NCBI GenBank assembly: GCA_030770535.1
Contig: JASVEC010000024.1
Coordinates: 496,001 to 560,000 of the forward strand
DNA from: Batkoa obscura
Taxonomy: Eukaryota; Entomophthoromycota; Entomophthoromycetes; Entomophthorales; Batkoaceae
DNA: 64,000 bases
Direction: 5' to 3'
The position numbers were made by a program, and so were the translations under genes. Position 1 is the stretch's first letter. Each line of letters opens with the position of its first letter. The notes beneath the pieces were generated by a model. The model did not search any database, was not told where the DNA came from, and saw nothing but the letters and a program-made list of their open reading frames with translations. Positions 36,351 to 47,187 of this stretch are shown here, piece by piece.

Positions 36351-37689
36351 AAGTTAAACGAAAATGATCTCATTATTAACCAATTGGTGTAAAGATAAGC
36401 TTATCAACCTTGTTAAAAATTGAAAAGATTAAGTGGAACTTCATTGGGTAAACAGTTAGTGGAGCTAATAATTTCAAAATAATGGCTAATTAAGTGGTGA
36501 AGGCATTGTATTATTAGTGCTAAAAAGTGAAAGAAGTATAGTATTTGAATTAGTACTATAATAATAACAAAAAAAGAAACCAGCTCAACATCTAATTATC
36601 TAGAATATTCTTACTTTAAAATTTTAGATAATCATTCGCACAAAATGGAATAATTTGTTATAATTCTATGTTTTTTCATCGGAAAATAAAAATTAGAAAT
36701 CAATTCTTCCTTAAAACTCAGCACCAGTAAAATTAAAGCTTGTAACGCAATGTTTCAAAATTATAAATTTATTGGTTCCAAGGAGATTAAATTTTGTTTC
36801 AGATAAAAAATCAAAAATAATAAAGATGGAATTTTTAAGTGCAATTTTGTAAAGTAAAGTTAACTGTTTAATAGTTATGATAAAATGGCTCATTGGTGTT
36901 GCAAAAAGATAAACAAATTTTAAATTATTAATGATTGTGTTAATATGATTAAAATTATGTATTTTGTTACTGCAGGTTAGTTCATCTTGAAAAAAATAGA
37001 GGTATTTTTTAGAATTAGCCATTTCACTAGCTGATTTTTTTAAAGTCTGTTGCTTAAAAATCAATAATTAAACTAAACTAAAATAAAAATAAAAAACAAA
37101 GCTACTTAGTATAAACTAATATAATAATCAAAGTGGCAACATACTAGATTTATTTATAAATACTTTTTGGCATTATAGACTCTAGTGTAGAGTTATTATT
37201 CTCATAATAATTAAAAAATTTATTAAAAAGCATTTAAAATTATTGTTTATGCTATTTATTTCAATTTATATTAACATTTATGTTATAGGACTTTTATAAA
37301 ATTAATATTAAAAATAATAACACAATTAATTATTTTAAATATAAAATAAACAATAGCTTACTAATAGCTTTATTGAAAGTTATAATAAATTTACTAAAAA
37401 ATTTAATATTTGTCTATTTTTAAAATTAAAATAAAAACAAGAATATTAAAAAAAATAATATTAGATTTTTTTAACTTTTTAAATATAAAGCAGTTTAATT
37501 TTTTTATTTTAACTAACTCAAAACTCTTAATTTACTTTTTAATTATTAATTTTTTTTCGCTTAGCCAGAGTTATTTTTATAAATAATATCTATCATAGCT
37601 TAATTTGTCTTATGAAATTTAACAATTATAGTTTAATCATTGTAAAATATTACTTTGTCAGCTGTATGATGGATTATAACATAATAATC

Positions 37690-37990
37690 ACTTAAGTTGA
37701 TGTGTCCTCAAGTTCAGACACAATCAACCCCAAGTCTTTTATTTTGATTTGGTACGAGAATTTTTATCATGTAATTCCGAAGAACTATCTTCTCGTTTTG
37801 ATATCCATACTTGTTGGAGTATAAAAGTGATTCTTCAACATAATAGCTCTAGACTTTTTGGTTGGATTACTTCCTGATATCGTATCTCTAATAGGGCCAC
37901 TAAATCTTTATGATAATATTTCATACAGATTTTACAGTAGTACTGTCTATCCTATTTGCCATGTATAATCTGTAGCCTGTTACATGGTAT
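37690..37990 (-). pseudogene. Coding-like remnant with CxxC...H patch (possible BED-type finger)
   Basis: An island with clearly more GC than its surroundings. On the minus strand 'YYCKICMKYYHKDLVALLEI' gives CxxC and H spacing reminiscent of a BED zinc finger of DNA-transposon or hAT-derived proteins. Stops interrupt it and no ends were found. Very tentative. Confidence 0.2.
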
Positions 37991-38249
37991 TGTTCATAAT
38001 TCAAGTCTATCTTAGTTACATAAACTAAAACCTTTTGACTCAAACCACTGAGTACCAGATTTCACATTATAATGATAAGTTACTTTAAATATTTATAATT
38101 ATTCAAATGCTTAATTTTTGTTTTATTTTTATTATACCTATTTGTATAATGATGATTATTTTATATAATTTACAGCTTTTATTAATTTTTTAGTTTTTTC
38201 TAGTTAAACATTTAGCACTAACTTTCATCTTTTAATAATTATAATATAT

Positions 38250-38349
38250 TGGGGATGTATTTTTTCGTTTAAGAATTTTACTAACAGTATTTCCATTCAA
38301 ATAGCGCTTAAAAGATGGAAAAAGTGATGAAGTCAAAAAAACACCCCCA
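38250..38349 (+). mobile_element. MITE copy
   Basis: TGGGGATGTATTTTTTCG to ACACCCCCA, TA on both sides; centre AATAGCGCTTAAAAGATGG. Confidence 0.92.
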
Positions 38350-38989
38350 TATCTAACTTTATTTTAGCATTTGTGTTTTAGGTATAATAAAATATTATCA
38401 TATGATTGAGCTTTGAAATACCATTAGCTATTTTACAAAAAGCCATTTTTTTTCTTAATTTAATAACAAATCCTAATACCTATTTTAAGAATTTTTTATA
38501 TTAATATTTTTGATTATTGATTCCTAGCTTCTTTATATGTTTTTGCCTATGTTTTTCTTATATATATGCCTTGTTTGCTTTTTTCATTAATATCAGTTTT
38601 GTTATAAATGCTTTACTATTTTGACTTTCATGTTTAATACTATTGTATTTGTATAAGTTTTTTTTATTTGATTTTACTAGTATATAGCATGTTAAAGAAA
38701 CTTTTTTAAATATTTTATTAGCTAATTAGATAATACTTTATCAAACATGTTTCAATGAAAAAGCATTTATAGTATATATATATTATAAGTAATAAAGTTT
38801 AATATTGGTCATTCTTGTTGCGGATTGTCTTTATTATTTATTTTTAATAAACTATTTGATATTAAAATCAATACGATCATTAAAATAGCTTTTTGTTACT
38901 TTACTATATATAAATATTTATAGCTTTTTGAATATAATTGTGTAATATCTACTAAATGTTTTCTTTGTTTTTTCTTTTAAAATTCAGGT

Positions 38990-40365
38990 CAATATTAAAA
39001 TAGATAATTTATTTAACCTCATGAGTCTTAAGACTATAATCAAAGGTACGCTATTCTATTTTTCAAACGAAGACAGATGTAACCTTTTCGTATGTTATAA
39101 ATGATATAATAAAAGGGTAATACCTTTACTATGGGAAGATGCCAAAATAGATAATAAATTTAATGAGTATGAAAAGGATATAAAAAAAGAACTTATAAAA
39201 TGTGCATATTATGTTAGATATTTAGACTTTGGAGGAGGCACTGATTTTCTCATTTTCCTTTCTGCATTTATAAACTGTAAAAAGATTAAAGTGCGTTTAT
39301 ATAGCTATTTTAAATATGCTAAATCTTTCATAAGATGTTCCATTAGTAGATCTTTATGATAAATATACTATTACCCATATACCAATTGAAAAATATATAT
39401 CTTTAGAGAAAATTTCTATTAAAAAACTTTTCAAGATTTAAAGCACTGTAAATTTTTAGGCCAAGTAAATACTTGAACATCGAAATATCAATTTTGCTAT
39501 CAACTTTAAATTCATTATGCATAAAAAATAGCAATAATTTTGAGAATGAACTCCCATATATTGAAGAATTATTGAATAGACTCAATAATTTGAAGGTAAT
39601 CAAGATACTCAAGGTCGGACTCCGATCAGAGAAATACAGCTATTAAATATACAGTTTTTGTATCTAACTAAATTGTATGCTGGTAATATACATACAAGGG
39701 ACCCAGAAATACACACAAATTTAAACAACTATCTAAAATTTGAGGCACTTCATCACCAAGGTGTAGTTGAATTGACCTTTGATGGAAAATCTAATTTAAA
39801 AGAATCATTATTATCTGATTCTGACTCGTCTAAAATAAGCTTAAATAATGAGGTATTTCCAAAAATAATCAATTAAGTTTACAAGTTCTTAACAAGCATG
39901 GCTCTATATTTTAATATTTGGCCTTTAGTATTTTAGCCCTTACACACTTGAATTTATGAGTAAAAGACAATGAGTCAGCACTCAGATACATAATTTTATA
40001 TGAACAACACAGCAAATCATTAATTTTAGTTAAAGAAGTTTATTCCAAAAAAACAATAAGACTAAGAACCGAGGGTTTTAGTTTAGGATATGAATTTTTA
40101 GATTTTATATATATACCATCCCCTAATCTATATAACCTTGAACTAGAAGGGTGTAAATTTGATATTGATACATTGCATTCGGCCCGTAGGACAATAATAT
40201 ATTAGAACCTAACTAACATGACTTATAAGCAAATCATGAGTGCCGACTCTCTTATTATCTTTATTAATTCCATTGTAAAGCGTTTTAGAAGTATAAGATC
40301 TTTTGAATTTATAAAATGCGATATATTTTTGGAAGCAGAGCCTGGTTATAATCTTAAGTTCTAAT
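38990..40365 (+). pseudogene. F-box/LRR pseudogene
   Basis: From about 39020 the frame 'MSLKTIIKGTLFYFSNEDRC' and 'NLFVCYK' matches the F-box of the intact gene at 642-2000, and is then broken by a stop. Later pieces ('YVRYLDFGGGTDF', 'LNNLKVIKIL', 'LRTEGFSLGYEFLDFIY', 'PNLYNLELEGCKFDID') follow the LRR order in mixed frames. Several stops and frameshifts make it non-functional. It is the second decayed relative of that family in this window. Confidence 0.8.
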
Positions 40366-41123
40366 TTGGAGATGACTTATATTATGTATAAGCTTTTCGT
40401 AATTATCAGTTCATTAAATCTTGCTAAGAAAATGTTTTTATTTTTATTTTTATTTCTTTAGCTTTTCAAGTATCCTTAATTTATATTTTATTTAGGTATA
40501 TGAGTATGTTTTTTTGGTTTCATCACTTTTTCCATCTTTTAAGCGCTATTTGAGTAGAAAAATTATCAATAAAATTGTTAAACAAAAACACATTCCTATA
40601 TAGTAATTATAAATAATAGACAAAATTAAAATAAAATTTACTGCTATTGGTATGATGTGTGTGACTGCATAAAAACTATTGATTGGTCACCAACGGTAGG
40701 AAGTAATTGTGTTTTACCATCATTCTGGTATTTCTATATCTAACTTGAAATTGTGATAGTGTTAATAGTTTGATTCTTAGTAAAAATTTGTAGTTCAAGA
40801 TTGCTTAGATCTTTTTAAATAAGGTCTTTATTGAGCATTTGGTAATTTTTGCTATTTGGATTTGGCAATTTCCTTAACTATTTTTAGACAATAGCCTCTT
40901 TGATACTATATGGTTAATATGTTAGTTCATATAGGCATTCCTTGGTGTTTTTTATTAACTTTAGCTTATAGTCTTTTGAAAAACTCATACATCGCGCATT
41001 TTTTTGTCAATTTTATAATATGTGATTTGCACTATTTTTAGTATAACAGTTTAATTGTATTACTATTTATTAAAATCAATATATTAAAAAAGTGTACAAA
41101 ATATGATTTCTAATAATTTATTT
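40366..41123. other. Spacer with one MITE
   Basis: Contains the MITE at 40501 and the 3' flank of the DUF1766 gene. Nothing else recognised. Confidence 0.45.
40501..40598 (-). mobile_element. MITE copy, worn ends
   Basis: TGAGTATGTTTTTTTGG to ACACATTCCTA; centre TTAAGCGCTATTTGAG is intact. TA flanks remain. Confidence 0.85.
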
Positions 41124-42781
41124 TCAGCTGTTATTGATATGGTCACTCCATTTAAGTACGATATTCTTTATATTTTTCCACCCAGGATAAAAATCCTTCA
41201 ATGCAACAAAGCCTTCCGTAAGTAATTTAAAATATATACTTCTATCTACTAGAAACCAGTCTTCATGGTTGCTTTCACATCCTTTACAAATATTCTATAA
41301 AATTATAAAATTGATTTTTTGATATTACCATAAACCTTACTTTATTCGCCTTTCCAAAAGGAACAAGTTTTTGTTTTAAATGGAGTTTGATTAACTCTTT
41401 TAATTTGTAGATGTCATTACATTGAATTGATAATAAATAGTTAACATTTAATGGGGAATCAGATTTGCAACACGATTTGAATACAGGACATTGTATTAAT
41501 TTATCTCGATTTGATAACCTTATATCCATAGAAGTTCCAATTTTGTAGTAAACTTTCCCTCCTGATTTCCACGAAGCTAGCTTTGATTTAGTGCTTTTAG
41601 AGGCACTGTTATTTTTATTATTTCCTGGCAGTAATGTTGCATAAATATGAATGTCCCCCGATTTACTATCTCCTTGTTTATTATAAATTTCTTTCAAGTT
41701 CACAATTACATCATTGCTTAAACCTTTTAATAGCGAGGATGGTATTGGCTTTTTACTATAGACGCTTTCATCACTTTGATTGCTTTCATTGCTTTTGTCA
41801 TTTGAGATTGATGCTCTAAATGATTTATGTTCTTCAGAATAGCTTTATTGATTAGTTTGTGATTTAATTTTACAAACTGTCTTTACCTACTAAAATCAAA
41901 AGACGGACAAAGGATCCTTGGAAGCCTAAAGGTTCTAGTCAAATTTTCAGATTGTTTAAAGTTTTGGTGCAAATACCTTTCATGTAGGTAATTTTCACTT
42001 TCATTACTTTTGTCATTTGAGATTGATGCTCTAAATGATTTATGTTCTTCAGAATAGCTTTATTGATTAGTTTGTGATTTAATTTTACAAACTGTCTTTA
42101 CCTACTAAGATCAGAAGACGGACAAAGGATCCTTGGAAGCCTAAAGGTTCTAGTCAAATTTTCAGATTGTTTAAAGTTTTGGTGCAATACCTTTCGTGTA
42201 GGTAATTTTCATTTTTATTCGAATTATTTGATTGCTCTTCCATTCTATGCATCATCTGGTGGTTATAACAAAACCATCTTTTAATAGGCATACCATAATC
42301 AATTACTGATATATCAGTTTTTTTACAGTAGCTTCCATATTCATCAAAATAAGAACAATACCGTACAGTGCAATCCGTGTCATAAGGCAATCTATTACCA
42401 ATATTTTTTACATTACCTTCTTCGCTTTGGGACGAGTCTGATGAATATAAAAGGTGTTCGCTACATATATATATTTTTTTGATTTTGTCATTATCAAAAA
42501 TAAACGATTTGAAATTTTCACATTTATAATTTGCATCTTCTGGATCTACATACTGACATCCTAGGTATCTAATTATTATGTCCGGCTTTTCTTTTTTGTA
42601 AATCAAGTCTTCACTTGGCACTACACTGTTTGTTATATCAGATGATGGATCCAAATTTACTAAAATGCTTAACTGTTGGTTTCAAATAAGATTATTTTAC
42701 ATCAGACTCACTATACTAATCTAAACAATTGTACGTACTTTTTTGTTTTTGCTTTTTTACAGCTGAACGCTTTCTACCCAT
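41124..42781 (-). CDS. DUF1766 (T5orf172/GIY-YIG-like) protein with internal tandem duplication
   Basis: Seven exons (42781-42739, 42659-42191, 42149-42102, 42057-41977, 41934-41887, 41842-41341, 41294-41124) give 453 residues in one frame. A lysine-rich start is followed by a Cys/His region ('CSYFDEYGSYCKK', 'WFCYNHQ'), then two copies of a 43-residue repeat. The DUF1766 domain comes last: 'SGDIHIYATLLPG', 'YYKIGTSMDIRL', 'LKELIKLHLK' and, after the final intron, 'NICKGCESNHEDWFLVD', the CxxC...HxxWF end typical of this family. These proteins (for example S. pombe mug113) are nuclease-like in fold; no activity is established for this type. Without the last intron the conserved Cys/His end is lost, so the splice is well supported. 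Confidence 0.82.
41782..42211. repeat. Direct tandem duplication, 215-bp unit, two copies
   Basis: Positions 41782-41996 and 41997-42211 are nearly identical. Each unit carries 129 coding nt and two introns (41-42 and 44 nt), so the duplication adds exactly 43 residues and keeps the frame. The single-base length difference falls inside an intron. Confidence 0.9.
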
Positions 42782-42989
42782 TTTAATACAAAAGATATCA
42801 TTAAAGGATTGAGAGTCATTTCCATTAATATCTAAAAATCAATTATCCAATTAAATAGCAATTTTTTTGATGACATAGTAAGCGTTTCAAGTTAAATATA
42901 GTAAATTAATCAATTTTTCTATTAAAAATCCTATAGTTTGTCAGCTTGGGGTAAATAAGTTCAATATTACTATATGCATAAAGTACAAT
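42782..42989. other. Short spacer upstream of the DUF1766 gene
   Basis: AT-rich promoter side of the DUF1766 gene. No element recognised. Confidence 0.4.
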
Positions 42990-43267
42990 GTGGATAAATT
43001 TGGTATTGAATATTATTTGATCAAGAAGCAAAACTGGTACATTTTGCTTAATTTAAGAACTTCGTACTTATTTTAGTTTTAGTAATTGAAATCACAGGTC
43101 TTAATGGAAAAATAAACAAATTAATAAGAAACAAGAAAACAGTGGTGATGAAACCTAAAATAAGTTAAGTAAAAAGGCCAAAACAGAATTATATAAGTTA
43201 GCAATTGAAAAAAGTCTATAAAAGAAGCAGTTGAACCATTATTTATTAAATATTATATTGAAGCATA

Positions 43268-43365
43268 AGGGGATGTTTTTTTTGTCTTCATTACTTTTTC
43301 CATTTTTAAGCGCTATTTGAGCGGAAAAATTGAGTAAAATTCTTAAATACAAAAACACATCCCCA
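43268..43365 (-). mobile_element. MITE copy inside decayed array gene
   Basis: AGGGGATGTTTTTTTTG to ACACATCCCCA; TA on both sides; centre TTAAGCGCTATTTGAGCGG. Confidence 0.92.
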
Positions 43366-43974
43366 TAATTTGTTTGTAGAAAAACGAAAAAAGGCTGTAT
43401 AAAAACATAAGTGCAAGGTAAAAGAATATGGAAGAGAATGGTAGATCTAAGAGTGTTATTATTAAAACAGGCGATAAACAAGTAATGAAAATAAGGAAGA
43501 TTCATAGAAGTTAGTAGTCAAACAAAAGATGTTTTTAAAGAAACAATAAAGAAACAATCTATTAGTTATAGCAGCGCGTTAAAAACTAGTGTTAAAAAAA
43601 AGTAAAAATAAAGCAAATACAGAAAAGATGGATATTAAAAGCAATAACAACTTACTACATCTTATTAGAAAATTTAATAATAAAATAGGTACTTAAAAAA
43701 ATTTATAAAAGTTGGTAATTAAATAAAAAAAAGCTTTGAAAAAAAAGTAGAGAAAGAATTGTTTATTAAATATAGTACTGTAGAAACTATTACTTATAAT
43801 AAAAATTAAAAGTTGAAAAAAATAAAAAAATAAAGTATAAAAAGAGGATAACTTAAATAAACATGAACAAAATAAACGATAAGATAGGTAAAAAAAACAA
43901 AAAAACAAAACCTATTAAAAAAGTAGTAGTAAATTCATTTATTGAACATGATAATATAAAATAGCTTATTTATA

Positions 43975-44074
43975 TGGGGATGTATTTTTTCGTTTAAGAA
44001 TTTTGCTGATAACCTTTCCACTCAAATAGTGCTTAAAAATGGAAAAAGTAATAAAGACAAAAAAAACATCCCCA
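43975..44074 (+). mobile_element. MITE copy with symmetrical ends
   Basis: TGGGGATGTATTTTTTCG to AACATCCCCA; TA flanks on both sides; centre AATAGTGCTTAAAAATGG. Confidence 0.92.
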
Positions 44075-44464
44075 TATAAAAAATTTAAAGAAGCTGCAAA
44101 TAGAAAAAAATAAATAGAAGGAAAAGACATAAATAATTATATTAATAAGACACATAATAAAATAAATGATGAGATTGAAGAAAAGTTATAGAGTTTAATC
44201 GAGGAATGTAGCTATTTTACAAAAAAAGGCAGCTAAATTATTATTTATTAAATGTTATATAATATACAATATTACATTTTAAAAAAAAGCAGTTAAAAAA
44301 AGACAAAAAACATTATCACAAGTTAAAAATGCCAAGCTAATCATTAATTACTTATTATTATATAAATTATATGAATTTGTAAGTATTAATTATTTGTGAT
44401 TATAAAAACAAAATTTATAATATAGTAAACTAACCAAACTATTTTTTATAATTATTTTAATATA

Positions 44465-44564
44465 TGGGGATGTGTTTTTGTATTTAAGAATTTTACTAGC
44501 AATTTTTCCACTTAAATAACGCTTAAAAGATGTAAAAATAATGAAATCAAAAAAAACATCCCCA
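44465..44564 (+). mobile_element. MITE copy
   Basis: TGGGGATGTGTTTTTG to AACATCCCCA with ATATA flanks. Confidence 0.92.
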
Positions 44565-44836
44565 TATATAAATATTCAAATCGGTTTTATTTTTTTATCC
44601 CCTTTAAATATTTTGAATTTTGGAAACTTTGCTCAAAATTTCATAATAAATTTTTTGTTAAAAGTAAAAGTATTTAATACAGTTTTAAGTCATTTATTAC
44701 AATTTATATTATAAGTTGATCAAATTTATATTAAATTTAATAGAGATTCCCAGATTAGTAAAGTTTTTACCAATATAATTTATGTAATAAGATCAATATT
44801 GATATTAACCAAAGTCGTAATATGCAAATAAGTATC

Positions 44837-44937
44837 TAGGGATATATTTTTATATTTAAGGACTTTATTAACAATTTTTCCACTTAAATAGTGCTTAAAA
44901 GATGGAAAAAGTAATGAAGCCAAAAAAAACATCTCCA
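44837..44937 (+). mobile_element. MITE copy, worn left end
   Basis: Left end AGGGATATATTTTTAT, right end AACATCTCCA; centre AATAGTGCTTAAAAGATGG. Confidence 0.88.
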
Positions 44938-45654
44938 CATATTATTATAAAACTTTATTGAAAAATATTTACTGTTGACTGCTTTATAGCTAATATTGCA
45001 GATTTTGGATTAAATAAATGAACCATTTTAATATTATAACTACATTACTAATATATTACTAAATTAGTAAATAGTTACATGGGGGAAAGCATTTAACTTT
45101 AAAACTACAGTTAATCATCTTTATATAATACAAGTAATGTAGTAGTAATTTTTATTTATTACTATAGCTACTTGCTTTTTAATTATTTATTAACTTAGTT
45201 ATTAATAATTGATTTACATCATTCAATAAATATTTATTTATCTAATGAGTGTTGGAATTTTTAAATTTAACTTATTTTTATAAGATAAGCTGGGGTTAAT
45301 TTTTAAACTTTTAACTTTTTTATAGATTTTATAACTTTAATTAAAATTATTTTACGTTTCTTTAACTTATTAAATAAATGTAGCAATTTTGATTTGCTTG
45401 TTTTTAGCTTTTTTGTATTTTTAATAATAAACCATAATATTAGTATTTTATTGTTAACAACTATTTAAATAATTGTATTCATTTCTACTTATATCAAGTT
45501 TAAAACTTTTGCATTTATTAAGAAAATATACTGAAACTATAAGTGATGATAATGCTACTTGTTAGTTTTTGTTTGTTATTTCCTTTAAAGCACCAATTTT
45601 ATATGTTGCCTAATTGAATTTATTGTTATCACTACTAAGTTTCAATGATATATA

Positions 45655-45751
45655 CAGGGATGTTTTTTTGACTTCACTTTTTCCATCTTTCAAGCACTCT
45701 TTAAGTGGAAAAATTGTTAGTGAAATTCTTAACCACAAAAATACATCCTCA
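45655..45751 (-). mobile_element. MITE copy
   Basis: CAGGGATGTTTTTTTGACTT to ATACATCCTCA; TA flanks; centre TCAAGCACTCTTTAAGTGG. Confidence 0.88.
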
Positions 45752-45931
45752 TATGTCAAATAATAATATTAATAGAATATGTTATTATTAGAATATTAAT
45801 CATTTATAAAATATTTTAACTTTATTGAAATTATTAAAAACAGTCAAACATATTAATGTTATTCACAACTGTAACGATATCATTTTTATTCTTACTTAAT
45901 TCAATAACAATAATACAATTTGAAATGAGTA

Positions 45932-46106
45932 AAATTTATTTACCTAAACCAAATAAGCCAAGTCCTTCCAATTCACTATTTCTAATCATTTGTTCAGTAT
46001 TTTTAAATACAAAATCTACTACATCTTCTCGTTTGAATGTTAATAAAAATTCCTTTTTAATCTCTTGTAATAATTGTATAATCTGATCCTTATTATCGAT
46101 ACTCAT
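45932..46106 (-). pseudogene. Inverted copy of MED1 exon 1
   Basis: About 175 bases are essentially identical to 52568-52743: the ATG, the whole first exon (54 codons) and the first dozen bases of intron 1 of the MED1 gene 6.5 kb away, in opposite orientation. Homology stops abruptly on both sides. Because it includes the donor site and intron start it came from DNA, not mRNA. It lies just downstream of the PPIL3 gene and could lie in its 3' UTR as antisense-like sequence to MED1. Recent or converted, given the identity. Confidence 0.9.
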
Positions 46107-46189
46107 TATAAAAAATTAAAACTTGAAAGCTTGAAATTAAAATTTCTAAAAAAATGTTATATAATAAAAATAATTATAAACAATTTGAT

Positions 46190-46935
46190 TTATTGCTCTG
46201 CTTTTTCAGCAATTGGATTAGCATGAATAGTAATAGATTGAATACGTATTGGTTTTAATGGACGATTTTTTTCATCAGTTGGTGTATTTTCAATGTCTTC
46301 TAAAGTAGTATCTGATCCATAAATGACTTTACCAAAAATGGTATACTTGGTATCTAAATGGGATTGTTTAGAATAAGTAATAAAGAATTGACTACCATTA
46401 GTATCAGCTCCACTATTAGCCATACTGACTATCCCTCTACAATGATGCTAAAATAAGGTTTAGTTATGAATATTAGAAAATAAATAAATGAATTACTCTT
46501 AATGTAGATTTGATTTCATCTTCAAATTTATTCCCCCATATTGATACTCCTCCCTTACCAGTTCCTATATTTTAATTTGTTAATACTATTCTTATAGTCT
46601 TTCAAAATCTCTTTCTCTAACCTGTTGGATCACCAGTCTAAATAATAAATAAATAAATAAATAAAAATATGAAACTAATTTCCATACTTGCATCATAAAG
46701 CCTTTAATATTTCGATGAATTAAACAGTTATCATAATATCCACTGGCACATAAAGCTAAAAAATTCTTAAAACTCAGATAATTTAAAATAAATGATTTTT
46801 AATTTACTTCGGCTGCTTTAGGTACACTTTCACAAAATACTTCTATCTTCAAATCCCCTAAATCGGTATGTAAAGTCACTGACTAATTGAATGATTTAGT
46901 TGATGTTGGTTAATTTGGCTAGTATCAAATACCAT
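46190..46935 (-). CDS. Cyclophilin-type peptidyl-prolyl isomerase, PPIL3-like
   Basis: Six exons (46935-46933, 46882-46808, 46765-46688, 46637-46622, 46564-46497, 46447-46190) give 165 residues. The first coding exon is only the ATG; splicing then yields '[19 protein letters not shown]', the exact start known for PPIL3/cyclophilin J. Active-site residues follow: '[19 protein letters not shown]' (Arg, Phe, Met, Gln), '[18 protein letters not shown]', '[13 protein letters not shown]'. PPIL3 is a small single-domain cyclophilin associated with spliceosomes in animals. The alternative of reading ATG-GTA straight on gives a non-homologous start and a stop-free but unrelated stretch, so the intron is preferred. 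Confidence 0.92.
46620..46670. repeat. AAAT-type microsatellite in PPIL3 intron
   Basis: A run of AAAT/AATA units (46643-46668) fills most of the intron between the third and fourth PPIL3 exons. Confidence 0.7.
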
Positions 46936-47187
46936 TTTGTATGAATTTATATATAAATTACACTAAAAACAGTTTTTTTTATAAAATCGATTTTAAATTT
47001 ATGCAACTAGGTAAAAAAACAAAAATTTGCACAAAAAACGCCAACGTAAGCCAACTTTATCAGTTAAGTATTCAAATAAATATAAAAACTTTACTAAAAA
47101 GTAATAGCTCAACGATAATAAATCAAAGTATAATTTTTAATAAGGATATAAAAAACAGAATCAACCATACAATAAAAATAGAATAAT

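Larger units (their letters stand above)
36157..38989. other. Long spacer: TPS2 promoter, remnants, one MITE
   Basis: The first 200 bp are TPS2 promoter. A 117-codon minus-strand open frame (37064-36711) lacks any recognised motif. A coding-like island lies at 37690-37990 and a MITE at 38250. The rest is very AT-rich. Confidence 0.45.
42990..44330 (+). pseudogene. Decayed helix-turn-helix array gene, split by two MITEs
   Basis: Plus-strand fragments in mixed frames match the modules of the intact array gene at 55848-57164: 'KTELYKLAIEK' and 'SIKEAVEPLFIKYYIEA' near 43185-43260, 'SISYSSALKTSVKKK' near 43555, 'ELFIKYSTVETITYNKN' near 43755 and 'SLIEECSYF' near 44190 (like the last module). MITEs sit at 43268-43365, exactly between the recognition-like helix and the following basic stretch of one module, and at 43975-44074. 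Many stops and frameshifts; A+T drift is strong. It is an old relative of the array family. Confidence 0.6.
44331..45931. other. AT-rich spacer with three MITEs
   Basis: Very AT-rich, no gene seen. MITEs lie at 44465, 44837 and 45655. Confidence 0.5.

Noticed and set aside
36711-37064. 117-codon minus-strand gene
   Set aside because: No family, no intron logic, composition as expected from AT-rich DNA; left as unsupported.
42149-42191. A frameshift (one missing T) in the upstream unit of the duplication
   Set aside because: The base lies inside an intron of 41 instead of 42 nt, so the coding frame is not touched.
41284-42654. Two independent genes (42654-42154 and 41703-41284)
   Set aside because: Splice sites join them with an upstream and a downstream exon into one 453-residue frame that ends in the proper DUF1766 CxxC...H motif.
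43265-43505. 88-codon minus-strand gene
   Set aside because: It is mostly MITE sequence plus the antisense of the decayed array gene.
45856-46086. Plus-strand 76-codon gene
   Set aside because: It is the antisense of the MED1 exon 1 copy, and has no start context or homology.
46883-46935. PPIL3 start read straight through as Met-Val-Phe-Asp
   Set aside because: This would add residues not found in the family, whereas splicing gives the conserved start exactly.
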